Positions 13,848 to 21,722 of a stretch of 22,209 bases of DNA are shown here, piece by piece. Where the stretch lies: positions 1-22,209 of IMG/VR virus record IMGVR_UViG_3300034418_002543. The stretch is one strand, 5' to 3'. Source of the stretch: a virus. The translations under genes were made by a program, and so were the position numbers. The stretch's first letter is position 1; the number at the start of each line of letters is the position of its first letter. The notes beneath the pieces are model-generated. The model had not been told where the DNA came from, did not search any database, and worked only from the letters and a program-made list of their open reading frames with translations.

Positions 13848-14551
13848 ATATACACCTGCATAACTGTCAAAATGATGGACGGAATGGCGGGGACGGGGGC
13901 CGAGGCAGCGAAATGCTGTAACTGCACGTCAATGCTATCAACTGAAAAGTAAAGCTGAAAGTAATCGCCGTTTGATAAAGGTAAAAAATAGTTAGCAGCG
14001 GAAAAGATTTCCGCATCATTGCCTTGGATTTGAACTAAACAAGCTGAGCTTGGCACCGCCGTTCCGTTAATAGCGGGCCATATATAAAACCGGCCTGTAC
14101 CGCCCGATGTTTTATCAACCTGAATTGAAAACTGAATGTTGTAGATCGCAGGCCGCGATACCTTGACCTTGCTACTATCTGCGGGGTCAAGATAGACCCC
14201 GTAGTTGGCGTCGGTCGTATTGTACGTAATCGCCGTTGCGGTATTGATTGCGCTCGCCGCCTGTGTCGTGGTGTCTTGAAACGAACCAAAACTCACAGGG
14301 GTTATCTCCGGCGCGCGCGGTGCTAGCTCCAACGCCTGCACCCGCGCTTGAGTTGCGGCGAGCTCAGCTTCGGTGGCCGCGTCGCTAAACGGCGCTAACT
14401 CTAAATCGTTTATCGTAACCGCCGTTGTGCCGCCACCTGTTAATTGAAACTGGTTATTAAAGAACCGAAACCACTCGCGCGAGATTTGACCTGTTTGCGC
14501 GTCGATGAGCGGCACTCGCGGTGCGGGGATTTGCGTAACGTTTTGCGTCAT
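13844..14551 (-). CDS. Tail needle- or fibre-like protein with coiled coil and beta head
   Basis: This 235-residue protein starts with PAPRVPLIDAQTGQISREWF (9-28), a motif often found at the N-terminus of phage tail proteins. A short coiled coil follows (about 58-77; SDAATEAELAATQARVQAL). The C-terminal domain (about 85-235) is beta-rich and resembles C1q/TNF-like knobs in composition. Gene order puts it where P22 has the needle gene 26, directly after gp10. Needles with a C-terminal knob are known in Sf6-type phages, but the coiled coil here is much shorter. It is coupled to gp10 upstream (ATGA) and to the fibre gene downstream. The needle reading is tentative; a fibre is an equal alternative. 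Confidence 0.55.
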   Translation of the reverse strand: MTQNVTQIPAPRVPLIDAQTGQISREWFRFFNNQFQLTGGGTTAVTINDLELAPFSDAATEAELAATQARVQALELAPRAPEITPVSFGSFQDTTTQAASAINTATAITYNTTDANYGVYLDPADSSKVKVSRPAIYNIQFSIQVDKTSGGTGRFYIWPAINGTAVPSSACLVQIQGNDAEIFSAANYFLPLSNGDYFQLYFSVDSIDVQLQHFAASAPVPAIPSIILTVMQVYI

Positions 14552-16257
14552 GCCGCTGTCCCACTTAAGCGCAGTTCAGCGCCCATGATCGCAACCTTAA
14601 CCGGATCAGTGCCTGAGATCTCATACACGCGATCTCGCAACTTAGTCGTCATGCCAAGGCGCCGGAAGATGGCGCGAGTGCCGTATTGACCTGAACGCCC
14701 CATCGACACAGTGCGCTCACCGTTCCATGTGTGCCCGCCGTCATCAGACCATCGCAACATTAGACGGGGGTTGACTCCCACGGTCGCGCTTGACTCGATG
14801 ACTAAGCTCAACCCTTCATCTTCTACAACACCTAACAAGTTATCGCACGGCTGTGTTTGGATGTCTTGCGGCACGTTCGTCCCAAGATTAGCTACCAACT
14901 GCGGCGCGCCTGTCTCTGTGTTAATGATGACCTGTGATTCGTTCGTAATCTCTGTAGGGTCATCGAACGCGTCGACGCCTGGCAAGCCCACGCCTGTCTC
15001 ACAGTCGATCTGTAGCGTGTGCTGGGCCGTGCGGTTTAGATTGTTGGCTCCCGTCGGCAGTGCGCGCCATGACCGCAGCCATTTTTGCGTCGCGTTGTTG
15101 TCTGCATAAACTGACAAATCGAACGCATATAAATTGCCGTTTTCATAGTCGCCTACAATCGGCTCGCCATTAAACGCAGTGTGGCAGTTCGAGCGATGGC
15201 GCGTAAAGCGTCCGAGCTTGAACCCTGCTCGCTCGTGCCAAGCGCCGGTCGCGGCATCGTAGACCCACGTTGTGTTGGCAGACGGGAAGATCAACACGTA
15301 AAACATGTGCCCGTCTTGCTGATAGGTATACGCAAACGCGTCCGACATGTTTTCGTACTGTTGAATGGCGTACTCAATCGCGTGCGTTGAAACGCGTGCG
15401 GCTTGATAGCCTTGCGCGCGATAGACGATGCCTTGACCGCGCGCATCGGCGCCGAGCCAAAACACGCTGTTATCCATCTTAGCTACTGAATATGGCGCAA
15501 CGCAGCCGATCTCGTTGTACGCGCCTTGGATGCGCGTCAAAGGAAAATCGGGATCGCCTGAGTTGTACCAAACTTCAGTGGAGTTGGTGCCAAACAGCCA
15601 CGCCTCGCGGTGATCGACAATCAGCGCAACTAAATTATCTGGCGCGGCTTCCGCGCTAGCAAAGTCAAGTGCATCAATTGAAGTGCCGTCAAAGAGTGAC
15701 GTAATCCACACACGTTGGCTGTTGGGCTCGTTAAAAACAAAATAGCCATCTAAATAGCCAACAGTCACAGCGCCTGGAAAATCAGGGTCCGTAATAGGGA
15801 CAAGCGTGTCTGACAAACTGTTGTAGATGTAACCGTCTGGGTTTGCCGCGATAAAAATTTGAATACCGTTGTCCGCCATCGACACAGGGCCCGTGCCTGA
15901 GATAGTTCCGATAACGTTAGGCGACGCGTTCTCTTGCAAGATTCCGCCACCGTCTTCAAGAAGGGCTAACGAGCCGTCTTCTAGCAATAGTTGGTTTAAT
16001 GCGCTAGGCGCAAAATTTGCGTCGAGCTTATAAAACTCATTGCCAGAAACTACGTAAATATGATTTTTAAGCGTATACAGCCCGCGAATGGGCCCCGTGC
16101 CTACTGTTGTCTTAAAGCTCAAGCCCGGACAACGTTGTAAATACGCAGGCTCTTTGCCCCCTTCCGGTATGACCTCGGGGTACAAATTAACCATACGATT
16201 ATCGGCGGCGTTAACCGACCGAAGCACGTATGAGGAGCCGAGAATCGGCGTCTTCAT
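14548..16257 (-). CDS. Packaged DNA stabilization protein, P22 gp10-like
   Basis: This 569-residue protein matches the gp10-type tail hub that closes the portal and keeps the packaged DNA in. It begins MKTPILGSSYVLRSVNAADNR and MVNLYPEVIPEGGKE, typical of the family. It continues with repeated beta-type blades (IRGLYTLKNHIYVVSG, EVWYNSGDPDFPLTRI, WHERAGFKLGRFTRH). Its length exceeds the 472 residues of P22 gp10. An LLLEDGSLALLEDGGGIL stretch near 90-110 is a local LLEDG repeat. The ATG overlaps the gp4-like stop by one base (TAATG), and its own stop overlaps the next start. Order gp4, gp10, needle slot supports the call. Confidence 0.82.
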   Translation of the reverse strand: MKTPILGSSYVLRSVNAADNRMVNLYPEVIPEGGKEPAYLQRCPGLSFKTTVGTGPIRGLYTLKNHIYVVSGNEFYKLDANFAPSALNQLLLEDGSLALLEDGGGILQENASPNVIGTISGTGPVSMADNGIQIFIAANPDGYIYNSLSDTLVPITDPDFPGAVTVGYLDGYFVFNEPNSQRVWITSLFDGTSIDALDFASAEAAPDNLVALIVDHREAWLFGTNSTEVWYNSGDPDFPLTRIQGAYNEIGCVAPYSVAKMDNSVFWLGADARGQGIVYRAQGYQAARVSTHAIEYAIQQYENMSDAFAYTYQQDGHMFYVLIFPSANTTWVYDAATGAWHERAGFKLGRFTRHRSNCHTAFNGEPIVGDYENGNLYAFDLSVYADNNATQKWLRSWRALPTGANNLNRTAQHTLQIDCETGVGLPGVDAFDDPTEITNESQVIINTETGAPQLVANLGTNVPQDIQTQPCDNLLGVVEDEGLSLVIESSATVGVNPRLMLRWSDDGGHTWNGERTVSMGRSGQYGTRAIFRRLGMTTKLRDRVYEISGTDPVKVAIMGAELRLSGTAA

Positions 16258-16967
16258 TAGAAGTTCCCAGCGTAAATATTGTAGCGGTTACGGCGTGCGA
16301 TCACGCTGTACGGCATCGACATTATGTCGTCAGGGTTGTTGATGCGCTTGAGATTGCGCTTGCTCGTCATCGCAATGCGTTGCACTTGCGGTGACGGTTC
16401 AACCCCAAACTCCGGCGCCAACTCCATCGCTAAGTTATAGCGAAACGCGCGCAAGTAACCTGGCGGAAAGGCCAGCGTTGTATCAAGCGTCGCCGGCTCA
16501 GAGAGCTCAAGCACTGAAATGATGTGAAACTCTAGCAGACGCGTGGGTACTGGATATAAGTACATCGTCACGTCGGGGTGCGTCATATTAACCCACATAA
16601 CTTGCGGGTATGTGCTCGTAACGGTCTTCACGGCAATGTTGTTATATTGCAACTCATTGACCATTCGGATGCCGTACGACACGTTCGTAGCGGGGTCACG
16701 AAAATACGTTGAGTCCAAGATCTGCACGGGACGCGCGCCGACAAAATTACCCGTCGGACCGATGGTGCGAACGCGCTCGCTAGGCGTCCACGAAAAGGTT
16801 TGATCTTGCGTGGCGTACACTGACAATCGCTCAGTGTTCCACGAGTCGATCATTTGGTTTAGTGCGGTAAGCGCATCGGCAGAAGTTTCCGCAGAAGGGA
16901 CTTCGCCTTCTGCCAACTGTCCGATCAACCGCAACGCGCCGTTAATTTGGTCAGCGGCGGTAGTCAT
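16257..16967 (-). CDS. Head-to-tail adaptor, P22 gp4-like
   Basis: This 236-residue protein is the gp4-type tail accessory factor that binds the portal ring. The N-terminal ADQINGALRLIGQLAEGEVP and DALTALNQMIDSWNTERL are typical of the family. They are followed by a beta region with TYPQVMWVNMTHPDVTMYLYP and a helical end (YLRAFRYNLAMELAPEFG). It is longer than P22 gp4 (166 residues), as in many distant relatives. AAGGA lies seven bases before the ATG. The stop overlaps the gp10-like start. Context (coat upstream, gp10 downstream) supports the assignment strongly. Confidence 0.82.
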   Translation of the reverse strand: MTTAADQINGALRLIGQLAEGEVPSAETSADALTALNQMIDSWNTERLSVYATQDQTFSWTPSERVRTIGPTGNFVGARPVQILDSTYFRDPATNVSYGIRMVNELQYNNIAVKTVTSTYPQVMWVNMTHPDVTMYLYPVPTRLLEFHIISVLELSEPATLDTTLAFPPGYLRAFRYNLAMELAPEFGVEPSPQVQRIAMTSKRNLKRINNPDDIMSMPYSVIARRNRYNIYAGNF

Positions 16968-16970
16968 GGC

Positions 16971-17165
16971 TTATTCCTTCCTCTTTCGACGCGTTCTTAA
17001 CTTGTTGTCGGCCATAACGGAGTCCGACGGTGCAAAAGTTTCCTCTTGCACCGCCGGTCCCGCAGGGTCGTACTCTTCCCATCCGTTCTGGTAATCCATA
17101 GCGACTTCCATATCGGAAATCGCCACCTTGGTCCCGTGAACGGGATGACGAAGATAGTAGTGCAT
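16971..17165 (-). CDS. Small charged protein of unknown function between coat and adaptor
   Basis: This 64-residue protein starts MHYYLRHPVHGTKVAIS, has an acidic middle and ends in a basic cluster (RTRRKRKE). No family was recognised. The gene lies 2 nt after the preceding small gene and 3 nt before the gp4-like gene. No convincing ribosome site precedes the ATG at 17165, so it may depend on coupling. The gene is kept because it fills the gap exactly in an otherwise continuous operon. Confidence 0.65.
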   Translation of the reverse strand: MHYYLRHPVHGTKVAISDMEVAMDYQNGWEEYDPAGPAVQEETFAPSDSVMADNKLRTRRKRKE

Positions 17166-17167
17166 AG

Positions 17168-17446
17168 TTACGGAAGAATACCGTAAGTTTGCAGTTTGCT
17201 CTCTAGTTCCGACACGCGATCCTGAAGGTTCTTGACCACAGACAACACCGTGTTGCCTTCATCTTTAGTAACGAAGCCAAACGGGGAGCTGTTGGTTAGA
17301 TCCTGAATTGCGTAGTCAGGTGAGCCAGGAGCGGTAAAGGTAATGTCGGTAAGTGCCGTCGTATTCGCAGCCACTTCCGGAACGAAGCGAGCCCCGTCCA
17401 AAAGCTGATCTGCATAGGCGACACCAATCGGCTTGGTGTTAGGCAT
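17168..17446 (-). CDS. Small head-region protein with C-terminal coiled coil
   Basis: This 92-residue protein has a Thr/Ala-rich N-terminal part and a C-terminal heptad segment (VLSVVKNLQDRVSELESKLQ, about 67-86) that is likely to trimerise. AGAGGA lies eight bases before the ATG. It is preceded by a perfect hairpin. Phage head fibres and small decoration proteins often have this shape, but no family could be assigned. It lies between the beta-rich 133-residue protein and the adaptor. Confidence 0.65.
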   Translation of the reverse strand: MPNTKPIGVAYADQLLDGARFVPEVAANTTALTDITFTAPGSPDYAIQDLTNSSPFGFVTKDEGNTVLSVVKNLQDRVSELESKLQTYGILP

Positions 17447-17467
17447 GAGCGTAGTCCTCTAGGCAGT

Positions 17468-17495
17468 GCCCCCTACGGTATCACCCGTAGGGGGC
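17468..17495 (-). terminator. Perfect 11-bp hairpin between head genes (attenuator, processing site or terminator)
   Basis: The arms GCCCCCTACGG and CCGTAGGGGGC (17468-17478 and 17485-17495 on the plus strand) pair perfectly over 11 bp around a 6-base loop. It lies after the 133-residue gene stop at 17504 and before the next ribosome site. No run of T follows on the minus strand, so it is not a classical intrinsic terminator in the direction of transcription. It may limit downstream reading or protect the abundant coat message from 3' decay. Confidence 0.6.
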
Positions 17496-17503
17496 GTTTG
17501 CTA

Positions 17504-17905
17504 TTACGAGATGCGGTAGACAGTCCACGCACCGTCGCCGGTCTTACGGCAACGGAAGTGACCTGACGTGGCCGCCGCTACAGCGCCTGCGCCTACAAGC
17601 GTCCAGCCCGTGCCCGCAGCAACCGTGATCGCATCCGAACCCGACGCATCAATGTTGATGACGAAGAAGTCGAACGCTGCGTCAACTTTTGCAGTGGACG
17701 AATAAGCAGCTTCCCAATCCGCAACGGTCGGAAGGGTCAGATTGCCTGCCGTGCCGTTGAAGGTGAAAAGACCGCCTGCAAGCTGCGCTGGCGTAGCCGT
17801 TGCGCCTGCCGTAAGCGCCACAGGGGCGCCTTGGGCAAACATGACCGGCTCGCCAACATTGCCAGCGCTGATCTGATAGCCACCAGTACCATTAGAAATT
17901 GCCAT
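17504..17905 (-). CDS. Beta-rich probable head decoration protein
   Basis: This 133-residue protein is rich in Gly, Ala and Thr, all-beta in appearance (ISNGTGGYQISAGNVGEP, TFNGTAGNLTLPTVADW, SDAITVAAGTGWTLVGAG) and ends FRCRKTGDGAWTVYRIS. Such proteins are frequent behind coat genes in environmental podoviruses, where a decoration or head-fibre role is usual. The ribosome site GGAG lies nine bases before the ATG. It follows the coat stop by 30 nt and is followed by the strong hairpin, so it is probably made at levels close to the coat. The role is inferred from position. Confidence 0.65.
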   Translation of the reverse strand: MAISNGTGGYQISAGNVGEPVMFAQGAPVALTAGATATPAQLAGGLFTFNGTAGNLTLPTVADWEAAYSSTAKVDAAFDFFVINIDASGSDAITVAAGTGWTLVGAGAVAAATSGHFRCRKTGDGAWTVYRIS

Positions 17906-17935
17906 TTTTCAATACTCCGTGAATAAGGTTAAACA

Positions 17936-19147
17936 TTAGCCCCAGAGGCGCACGGCCATCTGCGGACGAATGACCCCATACCCGTACAGTACGTCAATAC
18001 GGCAAGGCATACGGTCGTTGTTGATGTCGTACTGACGGACAACGCGCATGGAGATGCCGTTGTGGACCTGACGCGAAGCCATGTCAACGCCCTGCGGGAG
18101 CAGGAGGTCGGCGGTGGCAAACGTGATCGCGTCCTTGTGGTACACCAAGTTCTGCGCGTACTGGCCGCTAGCCGCACCCAAGAAGGTTACGACGTCGCTG
18201 GCTTCCGGCAGCTTGCTGACGGTGGCGAGAGCGTGAGTCGGGCCGTAGACCGCTGGCGCAAACTCCACATCCGCAAACTCGGTCGAAGCCGAGGTGACGG
18301 TGTTCTGCACCACGAACTGCTGCAACGCGCCGGTTGACTCGCGGGTCTGCGGGTTGACCGCATACACGCCAGCAATCGTGAACACGTCGCCAGGGACGAG
18401 GGTGTTGCCGTCGGTCACGTTATCGAACGTCAGCGTGTTGGCGCCTTCGGTCAGCGTGGTCTTGACAATCGGAGTATCCGAACGCAAGGCCGAACCGTTG
18501 GTGTGCTGCTTGATCGACTGAGACATGTTGATCTCGTCGTAGCCCAAGATGCCTTCGCCCATCATGCCGTTCTTAAACTGACGGCTGATGGAGTCAACTG
18601 GGTTGAAAAGACCCTTCATGCCCTCGACCAACGCGGCGTTGGCGGCAGGGTTGACGGTCGCGTAGCGCGGCGCCATGCCCGCAGCGGCCTCGTTGAGCTT
18701 CTGCTGCGCCTGCAACAGAACGAGCGAGGTGCCAGGCGTGGTGCCGGGGGTGCCGACTGACTGGAAAATGCTCTTGTACGAGTTCGCCACGTCGGCGTCG
18801 ATGCTGGCGGCCAACTGGCTGATACGCGGCTTCAACACGCGATCTGCGAAGTCGTCCAACTGGAGAGCCATCTCGGCGCTCGTGAAGTTGATGCCGATGT
18901 GCTTCTGCGAAGCGACAGTGAGAGTCGTGAACTGCTCGTTGTCGGACTGCACCTGAAGCGCGGCGCCATCGGTCACAAGGGCACGATCCGGCAAGCGGAT
19001 GCGGAGGGTCGAACCGATCTTGGCACCTTCGACAGCGAAGCTGTCGTCGTACTGACGGTTCACGTTACGGGTGAGCACAAGGTTGTTCTCAAGGATCTCA
19101 AGAGCCTTCCTCGTGATCATGTCAATAGTCAGAAGTGAATTAGCCAC
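17936..19147 (-). CDS. Major coat protein, P22 gp5-like
   Basis: This 403-residue protein is of the P22 coat type (HK97 fold). The N-terminus ANSLLTIDMITRKALEILENN and the segment LRIRLPDRA (about 48-56) are typical of this family. The C-terminal MRVVRQYDINNDRMPCRIDV, GYGVIRPQMAVRLWG is likewise characteristic. An inserted beta region (about 225-300: VKTTLTEGANTLTFDNVTDG, VPGDVFTIAGVYAVNP) corresponds to the extra domain of P22-like coats. The start is GTG at 19147 with GGAG seven bases upstream. It follows the scaffold gene by 20 nt, and the two must be made together for assembly. Confidence 0.9.
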   Translation of the reverse strand: MANSLLTIDMITRKALEILENNLVLTRNVNRQYDDSFAVEGAKIGSTLRIRLPDRALVTDGAALQVQSDNEQFTTLTVASQKHIGINFTSAEMALQLDDFADRVLKPRISQLAASIDADVANSYKSIFQSVGTPGTTPGTSLVLLQAQQKLNEAAAGMAPRYATVNPAANAALVEGMKGLFNPVDSISRQFKNGMMGEGILGYDEINMSQSIKQHTNGSALRSDTPIVKTTLTEGANTLTFDNVTDGNTLVPGDVFTIAGVYAVNPQTRESTGALQQFVVQNTVTSASTEFADVEFAPAVYGPTHALATVSKLPEASDVVTFLGAASGQYAQNLVYHKDAITFATADLLLPQGVDMASRQVHNGISMRVVRQYDINNDRMPCRIDVLYGYGVIRPQMAVRLWG

Positions 19148-19167
19148 AATAAATCTCCAAAATGAAG

Positions 19168-19947
19168 TTAGCGGTTACGACGCGCTTCCCACTGTTTCAT
19201 CTGCCGCATGCGCTCAGCTTCGATCCACTCAGACGTGCTCATGTCTTTAATTGAGCGAGGGTCTGTCGTGTCTCGGGCCGGTGCGCCTGCGACTTTAGCC
19301 GTTACCGGCTTGATCGGCGGGGGCGCGTTGGTTGTCTTTTTAACCGGCGGATTGTCGGCTATTTTAGCCTCAATTTTGCCGATTTCCTTGGCTTGTAAAT
19401 AGGGCGACAAGCGGGAAATGCGCTCAGCTTCTTTTGGATTCGAGCCCAAGTAGTAAGCCACATCGGGGCCTACGTCTGAAGCCTGAATCGTCTCCGCCAT
19501 CACGGTCGTGATCGGCAGCGCTCGGTTGTACGCGACTTGCTCGAAGTCATCGTACTTCTCTCGCGCGGCCTCTTCCCGCTCGTGATACGCCTCCAAAAGC
19601 TCCATTTGCTGACGTTGCGCTTCTCGCTGGGCTAGAAGTTCTGCGGCTTTACGCTCGGCAAGCGCCTCGGCGTAAGCATCAGGATCTTCCTCCTTCGCGG
19701 GCAGCGGCGTCGCATCGGCCTTGGGGGCTTCAGCGGCTTTAGCAGCCTGTTCGCGTTCCCACTTGCGACGTTCTCTCGCAAGCCGTTTGCCGACCATCGC
19801 GTCTAACTCTTCTTGAGTAAACGTCTTGGCGGGCTTTTCCTCCGGCTGTTCTGCCTCTTGGGCAACTAATTCGGGTTCCGGTGTGGCCGTCACTTCCGGT
19901 TCCGGCGCGGGAGTCTCTTCCGCTACAACTTCAGTCTCTTCAGTCAT
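19168..19947 (-). CDS. Scaffolding protein, P22 gp8-like
   Basis: The start at 19947 was chosen because AGGA lies six bases upstream; a longer in-frame start at 19980 has no such site. The resulting 259-residue protein is strongly acidic and Pro/Glu-rich at the N-terminus. Its central helices are highly charged (KRLARERRKWEREQAAKAAE, LAERKAAELLAQREAQRQQ), and it ends with a basic helix (MRQMKQWEARRNR). This is the typical layout of phage scaffolds, in which the C-terminal basic helix binds coat protein. Position directly before coat agrees. It would act inside the procapsid and leave before or during packaging. Confidence 0.82.
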   Translation of the reverse strand: MTEETEVVAEETPAPEPEVTATPEPELVAQEAEQPEEKPAKTFTQEELDAMVGKRLARERRKWEREQAAKAAEAPKADATPLPAKEEDPDAYAEALAERKAAELLAQREAQRQQMELLEAYHEREEAAREKYDDFEQVAYNRALPITTVMAETIQASDVGPDVAYYLGSNPKEAERISRLSPYLQAKEIGKIEAKIADNPPVKKTTNAPPPIKPVTAKVAGAPARDTTDPRSIKDMSTSEWIEAERMRQMKQWEARRNR

Positions 19948-19966
19948 TGTGATTCCTAATGAATCC

Positions 19967-19983
19967 CTGGTGAACCGCACCAG
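19967..19983 (-). promoter_or_regulatory. Small stem-loop in the scaffold leader
   Basis: CTGGTG and CACCAG form a 6-bp stem with a 5-base loop, about 20 bases before the scaffold start. If transcription starts near 19986, the stem would lie at the very 5' end of the message, where such stems can slow decay. Stem and position are seen; the effect is inferred. Confidence 0.35.
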
Positions 19984-19992
19984 TACAGTTAA

Positions 19993-20021
19993 ACTTTACC
20001 TTGCTCGTTGCGTAAAGGCAA
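19993..20021 (-). promoter_or_regulatory. Candidate sigma70-like promoter of the head operon
   Basis: The minus strand shows TTGCCT (20016-20021), a 17-nt spacer and TAAAGT (19993-19998), each with four of six consensus matches. It lies in one of the few real gaps (76 bp) between the tailspike stop and the scaffold start. Ideal spacing and location favour it, but base matches are moderate and phage-specific control may apply. Confidence 0.35.
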
Positions 20022-20023
20022 CT

Positions 20024-21691
20024 TTATCCAAAGTATGGCTCAACGTCTTCAATCTCAAGTAAGAACGTTTGACTGGCTGGATCAATTGCGCTTGTTGTTA
20101 CATTAACAGCTTGAATAACCACCGCATTCTCTGCGTTATCTCTTGCGTAAAACGTATAGCTGACGCCGTTATCAATTGTTGAATACACGGGGCGCCCACG
20201 AACCAAACTTGTGCGCTTGCATCCATCAACGTCTGCAACGTAAACCGCGCCGGTATTTGCTGGTATTGACCCAAAATCGTAAATAAGCGGAATACGAAAC
20301 TTAAAAAACGAGTTTTGATTAGTCGGGGTTACCGGGCCAGTTGGAGGATCGTCCGTGTTTTCCCAAGTAATTAATTTAGGCCAGTTTTTTGCAATGTTGT
20401 CTTTCACCCAGTAATAAGTAGAACCTGTTGCTAATTCTTCGCAAATGGTTACAAATCCCGTTGATCCCGCTGTACCGTCTGCGATAGCGATGTTATTGCG
20501 AATGCTAATATTAGCGATCTGAGTGTCTGCGTTGAGGTAGGTATCATCGCCAACCAAAATGCAAGCCGACAAACTGCCGCTCACATTTCGACGAACAAAA
20601 CGATTACTTTCAATCGTAATGTTAGTGCCGTTCAGAATGTAAATGTTCGGAGGCAACGCAGCCGTAACCGACAAGTTATCATCAAACGTATTGTTGAAGA
20701 TGTTTACATGGCTGGTCGAATACGATGTTGGTATTAACTGCTCACCGATTAGAATCGTATGCACCGCATTCCCGCGATTCGTGAACGAGTTCCCTTCAAT
20801 CAATATGTTGGAGCAATTTGCCAAAACAGAGGTAACGTGAGAAACCTCAAGACAACAGTCATAGCAGTTATAGAACTTGTTACCTGTAAACGTCACATCG
20901 CTTGATCTAGCAATCACCGCAGCAGCACGGAAACTTCCGTCAGCAACCGTGCTTCGATGATTAACGATGACATTGTTTGCAATTACGTTATTGCAATTAT
21001 CTCCCGCGCCTTGGTAGATCGAGTGCCGACCACAGTTATCAAAGACATTCTCTGTCGCTGTGATCTGAGTAGCTTTCGCCATCAGGATGCCGTAGCCGGA
21101 ACCAGACACCGTTCCGAGAATATCCTTGAAGGTATTTGAGTAAGTGAATCCTTTCGTCCAGCTACCGCCAAGGTTTGCGTTGTGCGCAATGCCCACGTTA
21201 ATTTTGCTAATATTCAGATCATGGAATCGGGTATTGCTAATGGTTTGATTTGAGTCAGACCCAATCGCTGTTTGCCCGTATCCAGAATTGTTGTCGCCTT
21301 CAAGAGTCAGGCCGTCGATCTCGATTTCATCGCAAGTGCCGACAAGCTGAAAGATGTACGCGCCTGATGCCGCGCCAGAGAGGAACACGCGACCCTTGCC
21401 AGTCAAGCGGATGCGCGTCTTGTTGGTGATAGTGAGGCTGTCGTTGATCTTGTAGTTGTTGCGGAACAGAAGCGTATCGCCCGCTACTAATGAATTTATA
21501 GCCGCTTGAATAGCCGTTGTGTCATCTGTTACCCCATCCCCCGCTGCGCCAAATTGTTCCGGCGTGACAGATGAAATCAGAAACGATGACGGGACTTTTT
21601 TAGTAACGTTTGCTTGATCTAACGGAATAACCTCATCGCCCGTAAGCGGTGTGGTCGCATCCGGCAACTGAGAAATTTTAATGGTAGTCAT
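20024..21691 (-). CDS. Tailspike protein with pectate-lyase-type beta-helix
   Basis: This 555-residue protein begins with a short attachment module found in many podovirus spikes (TTIKISQLPDATTPLTGDEV, 2-21; IPLDQ). The start of a right-handed beta-helix follows: PEQFGAAGDGVTDDTTAIQ (44-62), the Pectate_lyase_3 signature. Regular beta-helix coils with NxF/NxI turns (VIANNVIVNH, VTFTGNKFYNC, ILIEGNSFTN, VNIFNNTFDD, ITIESNRFVR) run to about 430. A separate beta domain of about 110 residues completes it. Such spikes bind, and often cut, surface polysaccharide; no catalytic residue can be identified here. It lies upstream of scaffold, whereas P22 has its spike at the other end of the virion genes. 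The ribosome site (AAAGAG) is moderate. Confidence 0.85.
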   Translation of the reverse strand: MTTIKISQLPDATTPLTGDEVIPLDQANVTKKVPSSFLISSVTPEQFGAAGDGVTDDTTAIQAAINSLVAGDTLLFRNNYKINDSLTITNKTRIRLTGKGRVFLSGAASGAYIFQLVGTCDEIEIDGLTLEGDNNSGYGQTAIGSDSNQTISNTRFHDLNISKINVGIAHNANLGGSWTKGFTYSNTFKDILGTVSGSGYGILMAKATQITATENVFDNCGRHSIYQGAGDNCNNVIANNVIVNHRSTVADGSFRAAAVIARSSDVTFTGNKFYNCYDCCLEVSHVTSVLANCSNILIEGNSFTNRGNAVHTILIGEQLIPTSYSTSHVNIFNNTFDDNLSVTAALPPNIYILNGTNITIESNRFVRRNVSGSLSACILVGDDTYLNADTQIANISIRNNIAIADGTAGSTGFVTICEELATGSTYYWVKDNIAKNWPKLITWENTDDPPTGPVTPTNQNSFFKFRIPLIYDFGSIPANTGAVYVADVDGCKRTSLVRGRPVYSTIDNGVSYTFYARDNAENAVVIQAVNVTTSAIDPASQTFLLEIEDVEPYFG

Positions 21692-21722
21692 ATTGATTGC
21701 TCTTTACGGTTAAGCGCTGCCA

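Noticed and set aside
20007-20022. Hairpin GTTGC/GCAAC after the tailspike as terminator
   Set aside because: The stem is only 5 bp with no T-run on the minus strand and overlaps the candidate promoter, so it is not convincing as a terminator.
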